Positions 1 to 17,439 are shown, counted from the first letter of the stretch. The stretch is 64,000 nt of DNA from Amycolatopsis sp. WQ 127309 (GCF_023023025.1 NZ_CP095481.1:10057001-10121000), one strand, 5' to 3'. Translations and numbers: made by a program. Notes: a model not told the origin generated them from the sequence alone.

Positions 1-634
1 CGCCGGTCTGCACCAGCCCCGGCCAGTTGCCGCCCAGCGCCGTCAGCTCCGATGAGATGGCGTCCAGCGACCCCGAAGGCAGGCCGTTGACGGTTTTCGT
101 GCCCGAGCCGGACGTCGTGAGCGACAGGCCCATCGGCATCCCGACGAAGTCGACGTAGCTGATGTTGGCGAACAGCTGCTCGTCGTTGAACGTGAACTCG
201 CTGAACGACCAGTTCTTCCCGAAGTTGGGATCGGCGGTGTTCAGGAAGCTCGGGTGCACCAGGGCCGGCCCCGGGTCGAGGAAGAAGTCCAGCTTCGCGT
301 CCGTGACGACGTAGATCCGCGCGCCGCCCATCTTCGGCACGGAGACCTGGGCCCCGGAACCGACCGGGATGGCGCAGTCCTCCGGCAACGGCGTGTGCGC
401 GGCGCCGGGCGAGTCCGGGTAGTACGGCGAGCCGTCGGCGCGCAGCAGGACCAGCCGGCCGTCCGGGGTCGTGCCGGTGACGTAGGCGTACACGGTGCCG
501 GAGCCGGAGTTGTTGACCAGTTTGAGACCGAAGGTCGACGGCGTCGCGGCGTAGGCGGTGCGGGCCAGGGGCAGCACGGTGGCGGTGGCGAGCGTGGCCG
601 CCGAAAGGCTCAGGAACGAGCGGCGCGAGATCAT
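1..634 (-). CDS. GH64 beta-1,3-glucanase, secreted by Tat (3' end outside window)
   Basis: Only about 211 N-terminal codons are present; the gene runs off the left edge. The start ATG at 634 is preceded by GGAGG at good spacing. The N-terminus MISRRSFLSLSAAT has a twin-arginine motif followed by a hydrophobic stretch and an A-x-A cleavage region (AYA-A near residue 29), so the protein is exported folded. Downstream text such as TFGLKLVNNSGSGTVYAYV and a segment FFLDPGPALVHPSFLNTADPN fit the thaumatin-like beta-1,3-glucanase family GH64, which releases long oligosaccharides from laminarin or fungal cell-wall glucan. It is divergent from a GH16 glucanase and may share its regulation. The family call rests on motif memory, since the catalytic Glu/Asp pair cannot be placed with certainty. 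Confidence 0.75.
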   Translation of the reverse strand, partial: MISRRSFLSLSAATLATATVLPLARTAYAATPSTFGLKLVNNSGSGTVYAYVTGTTPDGRLVLLRADGSPYYPDSPGAAHTPLPEDCAIPVGSGAQVSVPKMGGARIYVVTDAKLDFFLDPGPALVHPSFLNTADPNFGKNWSFSEFTFNDEQLFANISYVDFVGMPMGLSLTTSGSGTKTVNGLPSGSLDAISSELTALGGNWPGLVQTG

Positions 635-766
635 GATTCCTCCACTTTGAGGATTACCAGAACACGCGGCGTGCTCCACAATGGAGACACAGGCCGCGCT
701 CGCAGATTCGTTGTGGACGCCAACAAACTATGAACGCCGCCGGCCGGGCCTGACAACCCCTCCAAG

Positions 767-782
767 GTAGGTCTAGACCACC
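767..782. promoter_or_regulatory. DasR-like operator (dre-like site)
   Basis: The centre GGTCTAGACC (770-779) is a perfect 10-bp palindrome, and GGTCTAGACCA equals the core of the dre consensus known for the GntR regulator DasR in Streptomyces (ACTGGTCTAGACCAGT). About 11-12 of 16 positions match. It lies in the 342-bp gap between the divergent GH64 and GH16 glucanase genes (635-976), which otherwise holds only a candidate promoter. DasR control of glucanases through GlcNAc-6-phosphate is an inference. Confidence 0.5.
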
Positions 783-886
783 GTTCGCACCCGGCGCGCG
801 CGATGCCCCGCGCGGAGAATTTTCAAACAATCCCGGCCAGGCCCTGCCCCCGGGTACCGGGTCGCGGGTAATTCCGGGCAGGGGCC

Positions 887-916
887 TTGACTTCCCCGCG
901 AACGGTCGGTGACAGT
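887..916 (+). promoter_or_regulatory. Candidate promoter of the GH16 gene
   Basis: TTGACT at 887-892 and GACAGT at 911-916 are separated by 18 bases, acceptable for a housekeeping sigma factor. The expected start would be about 50 bases upstream of the GH16 ATG. No experimental support. Confidence 0.35.
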
Positions 917-976
917 GGACGGCCTCGCAGGTGGACGCACCCCCTTTCCGGCTTCATCACAGAGAAAGCGGACCCC

Positions 977-1885
977 ATGCAGCCCAGCAAGCGTTTCCTG
1001 CGACTGACCGCCGTGATGGCAACGTTGTCACTCCCCTTCCTCGCCCCCGCGACGACGTCCGCCGCGGAGACCTGGACCACCGTGTTCCAGGACGACTTCG
1101 ACGGCGCGGCCGGTACCGGCCTGAACACCCAGGACTGGCTCTACGACAGGGGAACCGGCTACCCGGGCGGCGCGGGCGCCTGGGGCACCGGCGAGCTCGA
1201 GACGGCGACGGACTCGACCGACAACGTCTACCACGACGGCGCCGGCCACCTCGCCATCCAGCCGCTGCGCGACGCCGCGGGCAACTGGACCTCCGGCCGG
1301 ATCGAGACGCAGCGGACCGACTTCGCCGCCCCGGCCGGTGGGCAGCTGGAGATCAGCGCGTCGCTCAAGCAGCCGTCGCCGGCCAGCGGGCTCGGCTACT
1401 GGCCGGCGTTCTGGGCGATGGGCGGCGACGCGCGGCCGGTCGGCGCGACGAACTGGCCGAGCATCGGCGAGCTCGACATCATGGAGGACGTCAACGCGCT
1501 CAGCAAGCACTCCACCACCTTCCACTGTGGACAGTGGCAGGGCGAGTGCCACGACCCGGACGGCATCACGAGCGACCTGCAGGACTGCCCGGGCTGCCAG
1601 GACGGCTACCACTCCTACTCGGTCGTGGTGGACCGCCGCGACGCCGCCGCGGAGGAACTGCGGTTCTACCTCGACGGCAACCAGACCTACTCCGTCAAGC
1701 AGAACCAGGTGTCCGACGCGACCTGGAAGGCCGCGGTCGACCACGGGTTCTTCGTCATCTTCGACGTCGCGATCGGCGGCTCCTACCCGAACAAGGTCTG
1801 CGGCTGCACCTCCCCGGGTGCGGACATTACGCCGGGCGCCGAGATGAGCGTCGACTCGCTGTCGGTCAAGGTCAGCGATTCCTGA
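977..1885 (+). CDS. GH16 family endo-beta-1,3(4)-glucanase, secreted
   Basis: A 302-residue precursor. The start at 977 gives a classical signal peptide (MQPSKRFLRL, hydrophobic core, cleavage after TTSAA near residue 30); an upstream in-frame start at 887 would bury that signal, so it was not used. The mature part is one GH16 jelly-roll domain with the diagnostic ELDIMED motif; E165 is the expected nucleophile and E170 the acid/base. The family cleaves internal beta-1,3 or mixed-linkage bonds of laminarin, lichenin or fungal glucan outside the cell. No carbohydrate-binding module follows. Its neighbour on the other strand is a second glucanase (GH64), so the pair looks like a fungal-wall or laminarin degradation unit. 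The MGMT gene starts 17 bases after its stop. Confidence 0.9.
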   Translation: MQPSKRFLRLTAVMATLSLPFLAPATTSAAETWTTVFQDDFDGAAGTGLNTQDWLYDRGTGYPGGAGAWGTGELETATDSTDNVYHDGAGHLAIQPLRDAAGNWTSGRIETQRTDFAAPAGGQLEISASLKQPSPASGLGYWPAFWAMGGDARPVGATNWPSIGELDIMEDVNALSKHSTTFHCGQWQGECHDPDGITSDLQDCPGCQDGYHSYSVVVDRRDAAAEELRFYLDGNQTYSVKQNQVSDATWKAAVDHGFFVIFDVAIGGSYPNKVCGCTSPGADITPGAEMSVDSLSVKVSDS

Positions 1886-1902
1886 GCCGATAAGCTGGCG
1901 CC

Positions 1903-2406
1903 ATGAGCGTCCGGCACACCGTCATCGACTCCCCCATCGGGCCACTGACCCTCGTCGGTGACGCGGCCGGGGCGCTGCTCGGCCTCTACTTCGACGGCCA
2001 CCTGCGCACGCCCCGGATGACCGACCTCGGGGAGCGCACCGAGACCGGTTTCGAGGTCGTGGAAGCACAGCTGGGCGAGTACTTCGCGGGCACGCGGCGC
2101 GAGTTCGACCTGGAGCTCGCGCCGCGTGGTTCCGCGTTCGAAAAGCAGGTCTGGGACCTGCTGACGAAGATCCCGTTCGGCGAGACCCGCACCTACGGGC
2201 AGCTGGCCGCCGCACTGGGCGACCCGGGTGCCGCGCAGGCCGTCGGCAACGCCAACGGCTGGAACCCGATCAGCGTCATCGTGCCGTGCCACCGGGTGGT
2301 CGGCACGAGCGGGAGCCTGACCGGGTACGCCGGCGGCCTGGCCCGCAAGCGGTTCCTCCTGAGCCTGGAGGAACCGCCCGCGGACGAGGTCGGCCGGTTG
2401 TTCTGA
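1903..2406 (+). CDS. ogt: Methylated-DNA--protein-cysteine methyltransferase
   Basis: A 167-residue cytoplasmic suicide repair protein that takes methyl groups from O6-methylguanine (and O4-methylthymine) onto its own cysteine. The active-site motif VIVPCHRV is intact with C129 as acceptor, preceded by the GNANGWNP asparagine-hinge region and a normal HTH segment. Length is usual for a single-domain Ogt without the AraC-like Ada part. It starts 17 bases after the glucanase stop, but has its own TAAGCT box exactly six bases before the ATG and no Shine-Dalgarno, so a leaderless transcript independent of the glucanase is likely. Confidence 0.93.
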   Translation: MSVRHTVIDSPIGPLTLVGDAAGALLGLYFDGHLRTPRMTDLGERTETGFEVVEAQLGEYFAGTRREFDLELAPRGSAFEKQVWDLLTKIPFGETRTYGQLAAALGDPGAAQAVGNANGWNPISVIVPCHRVVGTSGSLTGYAGGLARKRFLLSLEEPPADEVGRLF

Positions 2407-2410
2407 CCCG

Positions 2411-6415
<4,005 letters not shown>

Positions 6416-6448
6416 TCAGCCACGCTTGATCCGGGTTAGCCTCGGTTC

Positions 6449-7288
6449 ATGACCAGCGGAAACGTACTCGGGGAGTTCCTCCGGGCCCGCCGTGCGCAGG
6501 TCGGCCCGGAGGAGCTGGGCATGCCCGGCGGCCGCGGGCGGCGCGTCGCGGGCCTGCGCCGGGAAGAGGTCGCGCTGCTGGCCGGCGTCAGCACCGACTA
6601 CTACGTCCGGCTGGAACAAGGCCGCGAACGGCACCCGTCGGAGCAGGTCCTCGACGCGCTGGCGCGGGCCCTGGTGCTCGACGACGACGCCACCGCCCAC
6701 CTGCACCGGCTGGCCCGCCCGGCGGCCCGTCGCCGCGCCCGGCGGCGGGAGCAGGTCAGCCCGAACCTGGTCCGGCTGATGGCGGGCTGGCCGGCCACCC
6801 CCGCGGTGGTCCTCGGCCGGTGCCTCACCGTGCTGGCGCACAACCCGCTGGGCCGGGCGCTGTTCGACGGCCACACCCACAGCGGCGACCTGGTCCGGCT
6901 GGTGTTCCTCGACCCCGACGCCCGCGCGTTCTACCCGGACTGGGAGCGCGTCGCGGCCAACACCGTCGGCGGCCTGCGCGCGGCCGCCGGGATCGACCCC
7001 GACGACCCGCGGCTGATCGAGACGGTCGGCGAGCTGTCGGTCAGGAGCGAGGCGTTCCGCAGGCTGTGGGCGCGCCACGACATCCGGCAGAAGACCCACG
7101 AGACCAAGCGGTTCCACCACCGGCTGGTCGGCGACCTGACGCTGAGCTACGAGGCCCTGACGGTGAACAGCGCGCCCGGGCAGCAGCTGGTCGTCTACCA
7201 AGCGGAGCCGGGCAGCCCGTCGGAAGCGGCGTTGTCGTTGCTGGGCAGCCTGACCGCCGAAAGCGCGCCGGAGAACGTCAACCGCTAA
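6449..7288 (+). CDS. XRE-family regulator with MmyB-type ligand-binding domain
   Basis: A 279-residue transcription regulator. The first about 80 residues form a helix-turn-helix of the HTH_31 type (RREEVALLAGVSTDYYVRLEQGRERHPS, the classical actinobacterial motif). The rest (about 100-270) is an MmyB-like PAS-fold domain, which in studied members can bind fatty acids. Such proteins usually regulate an adjacent oxidoreductase gene, and an SDR follows 60 bases downstream. A TAGCCT box lies six bases before the ATG and no Shine-Dalgarno is seen, so the message is probably leaderless. Confidence 0.9.
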   Translation: MTSGNVLGEFLRARRAQVGPEELGMPGGRGRRVAGLRREEVALLAGVSTDYYVRLEQGRERHPSEQVLDALARALVLDDDATAHLHRLARPAARRRARRREQVSPNLVRLMAGWPATPAVVLGRCLTVLAHNPLGRALFDGHTHSGDLVRLVFLDPDARAFYPDWERVAANTVGGLRAAAGIDPDDPRLIETVGELSVRSEAFRRLWARHDIRQKTHETKRFHHRLVGDLTLSYEALTVNSAPGQQLVVYQAEPGSPSEAALSLLGSLTAESAPENVNR

Positions 7289-7348
7289 GCGTATTCCACA
7301 TTGGACAGTCTCGTTGTGCTGCCCGAAAACCCTTGAAAGGAAACGTCA

Positions 7349-8068
7349 GTGAAGATCGTCCTCATCACCGGGGCCAGCAGCGGCATCGGCCACGCCACCG
7401 CCGTGCGGCTGGCCGCCGAAGGCCACCACGTCGTGCTCGGGGCCCGGCGGAAGGACCGCCTCGACGCCCTCGCCGCGGAGATCCTGGCGGCGGGCGGGCG
7501 CGCCGACGTGCACGGCCTGGACGTCACCGACCGCGCCGACGTCGCCGCGTTCGCCGACGCGGCGGTGCGCGACCACGGCCGGATCGACGTGTTCGTCGCC
7601 AACGCCGGCGTGATGCCGTTGTCCCGCTTGGATTCCTTGCACGTCGAGGAGTGGGACCGGATGCTCGACGTCAACGTCCGCGGCCTGCTCAACGGGATCG
7701 CCGCGACCCTGCCGCACTTCGAGCGGCAGGGCGGCGGCCACTTCGTGACGATCGCCTCGACGGGCGCGTACGAGGTGGTGCCGACGGCGGCGGTCTACTG
7801 CGCCACGAAGTACGCGGCGCGCGCGATCACCGAAGGCCTGCGCCTGGAGTCCGACCCGAGCCTGCGCGTCACGACGATCTCACCGGGCGTCGTGGAGTCC
7901 GAGCTGGCCGACACGATCACCGAGCCGGGCGCGAAGGAGGCGATGGTCGCCTACCGCGCGCACGCGATGCCACCGGACGCCATCGCCGGCGCGATCTCGT
8001 ACGCCATCGGGCAGCCGGACGGCGTCGACGTCAACGAGCTCGTGGTCCGGCCCACCGCCCAGCGCTAG
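7349..8068 (+). CDS. Short-chain dehydrogenase/reductase (classical SDR)
   Basis: A 239-residue NAD(P)-dependent oxidoreductase. The cofactor motif TGASSGIGH is at the N-terminus, NAG sits in the VANAGV segment, the catalytic Ser is in IASTGAYE and the Y-x-x-x-K pair is in YCATKYA. The GTG start at 7349 has GAAAGGA at proper distance. It matches the clavulanic-acid-type/YdfG-like SDRs that commonly stand next to an MmyB/XRE regulator in actinomycetes, and that regulator is immediately upstream, so regulation by it is likely. Substrate unknown. The stop overlaps the end of the convergent phosphatase gene by four bases. Confidence 0.9.
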   Translation: MKIVLITGASSGIGHATAVRLAAEGHHVVLGARRKDRLDALAAEILAAGGRADVHGLDVTDRADVAAFADAAVRDHGRIDVFVANAGVMPLSRLDSLHVEEWDRMLDVNVRGLLNGIAATLPHFERQGGGHFVTIASTGAYEVVPTAAVYCATKYAARAITEGLRLESDPSLRVTTISPGVVESELADTITEPGAKEAMVAYRAHAMPPDAIAGAISYAIGQPDGVDVNELVVRPTAQR

Positions 8069-8751
8069 GCGATCCGCTGCGCCAGCACCATCGTGAAGCC
8101 GCCGTCGCGGTCGCGTTCCCAGGTGGTCAGCGAGCCGTTGGGGACCGCCGTGGCGGCGGCCGCGCGCATGAGGTCCGGTTCCGGCAAGCCCTCCAGCAGG
8201 TACCGGAGCGCGAACACCGTCATCTCGTGCGCGCTCAGCAGGACGCGCGCGCCCGGCCGCTCGGCGCTCAGCTCGGCGAGCAGGGAGCGCACCCGCAGCA
8301 CGACGTCCGCCCAGGACTCGCCGCCCGGGGGCCGGTAGTAGAACCGGCCGAGCCGCCGCTTGCGCCGGGCCTCGTCGGGCCAGCGCTCGCGGACGCCACG
8401 GGTGGTCAGCAGATCCAGGACGCCGAGCTCGCGATCGCGCAGCCGCTCGTCGGGCACGATCGCCACCCCGGCCGGCGCGGCCAGCTTGGCGGTGTCCCAG
8501 GCGCGGCGGTAGGTCGAGGTGACCACGACGTCCGGCCGGTGCCCGGCGAGCAGCTCCCCCGCCGCCGTGGCCTGGTCCCGTCCCGGCCCGGTCAGGGGCA
8601 CGTCGGCGTCGCGCTCGGCGAGGTCGATCACGTCGGCGCCCGCCGTCTCCGCCACCTCCCGGGCGACGTTCCCGGTGCTCTCGCCGTGCCGCAGCACACC
8701 CACCCATTCCAGGTCGACCTCCACGCGCGGCTGGTACCCCCGGCGACCCAC
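8065..8751 (-). CDS. Histidine phosphatase (phosphoglycerate mutase-like) family protein
   Basis: A 228-residue cytoplasmic phosphatase of the RHG clan. The motif VLRHGEST holds the phospho-accepting His (about residue 22), and a second catalytic His lies in LLSAHEMTVFALRYLLE. A loop with RLRDRELG supplies the usual Arg and Glu. Substrate cannot be assigned; family members act on sugar phosphates, phosphoserine or phosphoglycerate. The start is uncertain: GTG at 8751 is used, but GTG at 8724 would give VEVDLEWVGVLRHGES and is equally plausible, since neither has a strong ribosome binding site. Convergent with the SDR, overlapping by four bases. Confidence 0.85.
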   Translation of the reverse strand: MGRRGYQPRVEVDLEWVGVLRHGESTGNVAREVAETAGADVIDLAERDADVPLTGPGRDQATAAGELLAGHRPDVVVTSTYRRAWDTAKLAAPAGVAIVPDERLRDRELGVLDLLTTRGVRERWPDEARRKRRLGRFYYRPPGGESWADVVLRVRSLLAELSAERPGARVLLSAHEMTVFALRYLLEGLPEPDLMRAAAATAVPNGSLTTWERDRDGGFTMVLAQRIA

Positions 8752-8793
8752 CCGCGAAACCCGGGATGGCTAGGCCCCCCAACGACGTCCGGC

Positions 8794-8799
8794 TAGGGT
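8794..8799 (+). promoter_or_regulatory. Leaderless -10 box (TAGGGT)
   Basis: TAGGGT ends six bases before the ATG of the phosphatase gene, and no ribosome binding site is present. The same layout occurs before 1903, 6449, 45577, 47022 and, with seven bases, 60377. Confidence 0.5.
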
Positions 8800-8805
8800 C
8801 GGTCC

Positions 8806-10014
8806 ATGTCGCGGAGTCTCGACGGCCAGGACCGGCTGCAGCTGCTGGAGACGATCATCGGCGCCCCCGCCGGCCACCTCGGCCTGACCGAGCTGCTCAC
8901 CGCGACCCTGGACCGCGTCCGCGAGGTGCTGAAGGTCGACACCGCGACCGTGCTCCGCCACCAGGCGGGCGGGCAGCAGCTCGTGGCGATCGCGGCCGCG
9001 GGCATCGAGGAAGAGGTCCACCAGGGCGTGCGCGTGCCGGTCGGTACCGGGTTCGCCGGGCGGGTGGCCCAGGACCGCGCGCCCGTCGCCCTCGACCACG
9101 TCGACGAGACCACCGTCGTGAACTCCCTGCTGTGGGAACGCGGCCTGCACGCCATGCTCGGCGTGCCGATGATCACCGGCAGCGAGCTGGTCGGCGTCCT
9201 GCACGTCGGATCCGTCCGGCCGCGCCGGTTCTCCGAGGCCGAGGTCGGCACCCTGCAGCTGCTCGCCGACCGCCTCGCCATGGCGATCCAGGTGGAGGCC
9301 CTCGAGGAGAACCGCACCGCCACCATGGCCCTGCAGCGCAGCCTGCTGCCGGACCGGCTGCCCGAACTGCCCGGTCTCGGCTTCGCCGCCCGGTACGTGC
9401 CCGGCGCGGAGGCCGGGCTCGGCGGCGACTGGTACGACCTGTTCCCGCTGCCGGGCGACCGGGTCGGCGTCGTGATGGGCGACGTCTCCGGGCACGGGCT
9501 CGAGGCGGCCGTGATCATGGGCCGGCTGCGCAGCGCCCTGCGCGCCTACGCCCTCGACTGCGACGACCCGGCCGAGACGCTCGGCAAGCTCGACCGCAAG
9601 GCCAACCACTTCGAACACGGCGCGATGGCCACCGTCGCCTACGGGATCATCGATCCGCCGCGGGAGACGCTGACGCTGTCGCTGGCCGGGCACCTGCCGC
9701 CGGTGCTGGCGCGCCCGGGCGAGCCGGGCGCGCTCGTCACGGCGCCGCCGGACCCGCCGATCGGCCTGACCATCGGGCACCCCGACCGGCGGACCACGGT
9801 CGTCGCCCTGCCGCCGGGCGGGGTGCTGGTGCTCTACACCGACGGGCTCGTCGAGCGCCGGGACCGGGCGGTGGACACCGGCATGACCGACCTCGCGGCC
9901 ACCGTGCGGGCCGGGGAGCCCGAGCGCGTGTGCGCGCAGCTGATGGCGGCGATGATCGGCTCGCGGCCGGCGCAGGACGACGTCGCCCTGCTCGTGGTCC
10001 ACCGCCACGCCTGA
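8806..10014 (+). CDS. GAF-SpoIIE (PP2C) serine phosphatase, RsbU/RsbP-like
   Basis: A 402-residue cytoplasmic phosphatase. Residues about 22-165 are a GAF sensory domain; about 185-400 are a SpoIIE/PP2C domain with metal-ligand motifs GGDWYDLF (D208), MGDVSGHG (D226) and the terminal DDVALLV. Such enzymes remove phosphate from STAS anti-anti-sigma proteins and so release a sigma factor from its HATPase anti-sigma factor. A STAS gene is convergent and ends only six bases away, and a second lies about 0.55 kb downstream, giving obvious candidate substrates. A TAGGGT box six bases upstream of ATG points to leaderless expression. The signal sensed by the GAF domain is unknown. Confidence 0.92.
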   Translation: MSRSLDGQDRLQLLETIIGAPAGHLGLTELLTATLDRVREVLKVDTATVLRHQAGGQQLVAIAAAGIEEEVHQGVRVPVGTGFAGRVAQDRAPVALDHVDETTVVNSLLWERGLHAMLGVPMITGSELVGVLHVGSVRPRRFSEAEVGTLQLLADRLAMAIQVEALEENRTATMALQRSLLPDRLPELPGLGFAARYVPGAEAGLGGDWYDLFPLPGDRVGVVMGDVSGHGLEAAVIMGRLRSALRAYALDCDDPAETLGKLDRKANHFEHGAMATVAYGIIDPPRETLTLSLAGHLPPVLARPGEPGALVTAPPDPPIGLTIGHPDRRTTVVALPPGGVLVLYTDGLVERRDRAVDTGMTDLAATVRAGEPERVCAQLMAAMIGSRPAQDDVALLVVHRHA

Positions 10015-10025
10015 GCCGGCTCAGG
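10010..10025. terminator. Short palindrome shared by two convergent stop codons
   Basis: CCTGAGCCGGCTCAGG is a perfect 16-bp palindrome. It contains the TGA of the phosphatase gene and, on the other strand, the TGA of the STAS gene. It has no loop or T-tract, so a termination role is weak inference. Confidence 0.25.
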
Positions 10026-10407
10026 AAGCCGTCAGCGCCGCCTCCTGGGTCGGGAACAGCGAAAGGCTGTCCTCGAGGCCGGTCAGCTGGATCGGCCGCA
10101 GGGTGGCGCGGCCGGTCGCGACGATCCGCACGGTGGTGCCCGCCGCGGAGTTGCGGTGGATCATCAGCAGCGCGGTCAGCCCCGGCGAGGCCAGGAACTC
10201 GACGCGGCTCAGGTCCACCACGAGCAGTCTCGGTACCGCGGCGAGCGCTTCGTCCGCCGCCTGGACCAGCGCGGGCGCCGTGGTGGTGTCGACGTCCCCG
10301 GCGACCTCGAGCACCACCGCGCCGTCCTGCTGCTCCGTTCGGGCGATCCTGAACTCGCCGAATGGCACAGCGGCCGGGGAGCCTTCAGTGTGGGTGTTCT
10401 CGGTCAT
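10021..10407 (-). CDS. STAS-domain anti-anti-sigma factor
   Basis: A 128-residue protein, one STAS domain. The motif [15 protein letters not shown] contains the conserved serine that partner kinases phosphorylate in SpoIIAA/RsbV proteins. The ATG at 10407 follows GGGAGAGACAC; an upstream start at 10491 would add an Arg-rich, unlikely leader. The C-terminus [23 protein letters not shown] is nearly superimposable on that of the STAS protein at 10572-10916, so the two are close paralogues on opposite strands. In the unphosphorylated state it should bind a HATPase anti-sigma factor. Convergent with a GAF-SpoIIE phosphatase, its probable activator. Confidence 0.92.
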   Translation of the reverse strand: MTENTHTEGSPAAVPFGEFRIARTEQQDGAVVLEVAGDVDTTTAPALVQAADEALAAVPRLLVVDLSRVEFLASPGLTALLMIHRNSAAGTTVRIVATGRATLRPIQLTGLEDSLSLFPTQEAALTAS

Positions 10408-10571
10408 GTGTCTCTCCCGCCCTCGGCGCCGCCGCCGGAACGTCCGGCGGGCGCGCTTGATCACGAAGGCTGTCTGCTCAACCGTGACCAATCATGCCCG
10501 CCGCAGGGCACCTGCGCCGTTTCAGCACCCTCGGGTTTGCCTCGCGCGCTCAAACGGGCAGGATGGTGACC

Positions 10572-10916
10572 ATGGCCGAACCGGACGCGGGCACCGTCGT
10601 CCTGGAGCACCGCGACGGCGCGGCGGTGCTCCGGGTGAGCGGCGCCCTCGACCTCGCGCTCGCGCCGAAGCTGCGGCAGTTCGCCGACCGCGCTTCCCGG
10701 CAGCAACCGGCGGTGCTGGTCATCGACCTCACCGACGTCACCTTCCTGGCCTCCGCCGGGATGGCCGAGCTCGTGCGGGCGCACCGCGGCGACTCCGGCT
10801 CCGCCCCGCTGCGCGTGGTGGCCAACGGCCGGATCACGCTGCGTCCGCTGGAGCTGACGCGGCTGACCGACGAGCTCGCCATCTTCCCGTCGCTCACCGA
10901 CGCGCTGAATCCCTGA
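10572..10916 (+). CDS. STAS-domain anti-anti-sigma factor
   Basis: A 114-residue single STAS domain, with [18 protein letters not shown] and the phosphorylatable serine. ATG at 10572 is chosen because GGCAGGA lies eight bases before it; ATG at 10563 in the same frame is possible. Its TGA overlaps the ATG of the next phosphatase gene by one base, so translation is coupled. It begins a + strand run of five signalling genes (10572-17184): STAS, phosphatase, HATPase, hybrid kinase, STAS. It probably switches between binding the neighbouring HATPase and being phosphorylated by it. Confidence 0.92.
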   Translation: MAEPDAGTVVLEHRDGAAVLRVSGALDLALAPKLRQFADRASRQQPAVLVIDLTDVTFLASAGMAELVRAHRGDSGSAPLRVVANGRITLRPLELTRLTDELAIFPSLTDALNP

Positions 10917-12301
10917 TGTCCCCGCCTCCCCTCGACGCAGTCCTCGACGCCGTGCGCCGGGCCTTCGTCGACGGGGCGGGCGAACCGGCCGTGACCGAGG
11001 CCGTCGCCGTCGCGGTGCGGGCCGCCACCGCGGACCTCGTGGACACGGTGGCGCGGCTGCAGGGCGACGCCGCGGTGATCGACGCGCTGCACTCGGTCGG
11101 CCGGCGGCTGACCGCCCAGCTGGACCTCGGCCGGATCGTGCAGGACGCGACCGACGCCGCCACGAAGGCGACCGGCGCGGACTTCGGCGCGTTCTTCTAC
11201 AACCTCGTCAACGATGTCGGCGAGTCGTACACGCTCTACACGCTCTCGGGCGTGCCGCGGGCGGCGTTCGAGCGGTTCCCGATGCCGCGCAACACCGCGG
11301 TGTTCGGCCCGACCTTCGACGGCACCGGCACCGTCCGCAGCCCCGACATCACCGCGGACCCGCGATTCGGGAAGAACGCGCCCCACCACGGGATGCCCGA
11401 GGGGCACCTGCCCGTGCGCAGCTACCTGGCGGTATCGGCGATCAGCCCGACCACCGGCGAGGTGCTGGGCGGGTTCTTCTTCGGCCACCCCGGCTCCGCC
11501 CGGTTCACCGAGCGGCACGAGTACCTCGCCGAGGGCATCGCCGGCTACACGGCCATCGCGCTGGACAACGCCCGCCTCTACGAGCGCGAACGCACCCTCG
11601 TCTCCGAATTGTCCCGCAGCATGTTGCCGGTCGTCCCGGACCTGCCCGGCCTCGACGTCCTCACCCGGTACCTGCCCGCGGCCACCGGGACGAAGATCGG
11701 CGGCGACTGGTTCGACGTGATCCGGCTCCCCTCGGGCGCGACCGCGTTCGTGATCGGCGACGTCGTCGGCCACGGCGTCACCGCCGCGACGGTGATGGGC
11801 CAGGTCCGGACGGCGATCCGCTGTTACGCGCAGCTGGAGCTGACGCCGTCGGAGGTGCTGCGCAACGTCTCCGAGCTGACCGCGGGGTTGTTCGGCGGAA
11901 GCTTCGTCACCTGCTTCTACGCGGTCCTCCACCCGGACGGCACGCTGAGCTTCGCGAACGCCGGGCACCTGCCGGCGATCCTGATCCGGCCCGGTGCCCC
12001 GGTGGAGCAGCTCGGCGAGGCGATGGCGCAGCCGCTGGGCGTCGGCTCGGCGTTCCCCGAGGACACCACCACGTTCCCGCCGGGCACCGGCCTGGTGCTC
12101 TACACCGACGGCCTGGTCGAGAGCCGCACCCGCGACCTCACCCTGGGCATCGAGTGGCTGCTGGCCGGGATCCCGGGCCTGCTGGCCGCGACCGACCTCG
12201 AAGCGGCGTGGGACACCCTCGTCGACGAGCTCACGCACGGGCGCCACGACGACGACATCGCGCTGATCCACGTGCGTCACCGCGGAGAGGACCGCCCATG
12301 A
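10916..12301 (+). CDS. GAF-SpoIIE (PP2C) serine phosphatase
   Basis: A 461-residue protein. An N-terminal helical region (1-50) precedes a GAF domain (about 60-220) with motif [12 protein letters not shown], then a SpoIIE/PP2C domain (about 245-455) with [19 protein letters not shown] and DDDIALIHV. The GAF domain resembles those in bacteriophytochrome-like and adenylate-cyclase proteins, but there is no chromophore-binding motif that I can confirm. Start overlaps the STAS stop (TGATG) and its own stop overlaps the next start (ATGA), so stoichiometric expression of antagonist, phosphatase and kinase is expected. Role: dephosphorylate the STAS partner on a signal. Confidence 0.92.
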   Translation: MSPPPLDAVLDAVRRAFVDGAGEPAVTEAVAVAVRAATADLVDTVARLQGDAAVIDALHSVGRRLTAQLDLGRIVQDATDAATKATGADFGAFFYNLVNDVGESYTLYTLSGVPRAAFERFPMPRNTAVFGPTFDGTGTVRSPDITADPRFGKNAPHHGMPEGHLPVRSYLAVSAISPTTGEVLGGFFFGHPGSARFTERHEYLAEGIAGYTAIALDNARLYERERTLVSELSRSMLPVVPDLPGLDVLTRYLPAATGTKIGGDWFDVIRLPSGATAFVIGDVVGHGVTAATVMGQVRTAIRCYAQLELTPSEVLRNVSELTAGLFGGSFVTCFYAVLHPDGTLSFANAGHLPAILIRPGAPVEQLGEAMAQPLGVGSAFPEDTTTFPPGTGLVLYTDGLVESRTRDLTLGIEWLLAGIPGLLAATDLEAAWDTLVDELTHGRHDDDIALIHVRHRGEDRP

Positions 12302-12723
12302 CGGACTCCGTCCCCCCGGGCGCGCCTCCCTCCCCGGCCTTGTTCCACCGCCGCACGGTCGCGCTCGCCGACCGGCTGCCGGAGCTGCGCGAAGCGCTGG
12401 CCGGCTGGGTGCGCGCGCTCGGCCTGGGCACCGAACGCGGGGAGGACGTCGTCCTCGCCGGCTACGAAGCGATGGCCAACTCCGCCGAACACGCCTACCG
12501 CGACCAGGAAACCGGCTACGTCGACGTCCGGGCCGAGGCGTTCGCGGGCGGGCTGACCGTCACCGTCACGGACTACGGCGACTGGCGCACACCGGTGCCC
12601 ACCAACGGGTTGCGCGGCCGCGGGCTGCTGCTCATCGACAGCCTCACCGACCGGTGCGCCCAGGTCCACCGCGAGGACGGCACGACGATCACGATGACCT
12701 GGCTGACTGACGCGGCGAGCTGA
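12298..12723 (+). CDS. HATPase-domain serine kinase/anti-sigma factor, RsbW-like
   Basis: A 141-residue GHKL ATPase domain. The N box [11 protein letters not shown] and the G box [11 protein letters not shown] are intact. Such single-domain proteins phosphorylate STAS antagonists and sequester a sigma factor. No sigma factor gene is adjacent, so the target is elsewhere or this protein works in a branched phospho-switch. Start overlaps the upstream phosphatase stop by four bases (ATGA). Confidence 0.9.
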   Translation: MTDSVPPGAPPSPALFHRRTVALADRLPELREALAGWVRALGLGTERGEDVVLAGYEAMANSAEHAYRDQETGYVDVRAEAFAGGLTVTVTDYGDWRTPVPTNGLRGRGLLLIDSLTDRCAQVHREDGTTITMTWLTDAAS

Positions 12724-12793
12724 ACCCCGCACGGGTCAGCGCGTCCCGCGGCGCCCCGGTATTCTGTGCGCGGAGCCCAGATCCGGGAGAAAA

Positions 12794-16881
<4,088 letters not shown>

Positions 16882-16885
<4 letters not shown>

Positions 16886-17184
16886 CGACGGCACTCACCT
16901 TGGTCCCCGGTCCCGATGACGCGGGAGACCGGACACTCACCGTGACCGGCGAGATCGACATGAGCAACGCCGCCGAGTTCGGCTCGGCGCTCGATCGCGA
17001 GCTGGCGGCGGGCGGCACCGTCACGGTTGACCTCACCGGCGTGACCTACCTCGACAGCGCCGGCGTCGCGGTGCTGTTCGACCGGGCCGGCTCCCACGAC
17101 CTGCGGCTGGTGGCCCCGCGACTACTCGGCCGGGTGCTGCGGGTGTCGGGGCTCACCAGGGTCGCCGAGGTCACGATCCGCTGA
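16882..17184 (+). CDS. STAS-domain anti-anti-sigma factor
   Basis: A 100-residue STAS domain with TVDLTGVTYLDSAGVAVL, keeping the phosphorylatable serine. The GTG at 16882 overlaps the hybrid kinase stop (GTGA) and has TGGAGA upstream; an ATG 15 bases earlier is an alternative. Tight coupling to the giant kinase-phosphatase makes it the obvious substrate of that protein's C-terminal HATPase and SpoIIE domains. Confidence 0.92.
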
Positions 17185-17439
17185 GGCCGGTTGGGATCGG
17201 GCCCGCTTGGGTACGCGTGGGGCAGTGACGGCTGGATGTGTGGGTGGCACTGCCGGCGGTCGCCAGGTGGCGTCCCGGCAGCCAACCCACGGTGTTCAGC
17301 AGTGAGCTCCGGGCCGGTGCCACCGCCGTACCGGGCCCAGAGTTGCGGAGGACGCGACCGGCGCGGGTAGGGTTTTGCCGTTCCGTTGAAGCAGCAGCGG
17401 TTCAAGACCTGACCGCAGCGGCCCGGACGGAGCTGAGCA

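Noticed and set aside
10010..10025. Functional terminator at the 16-bp palindrome joining two stop codons
   Set aside because: No loop and no T-tract; kept only as a weak feature.
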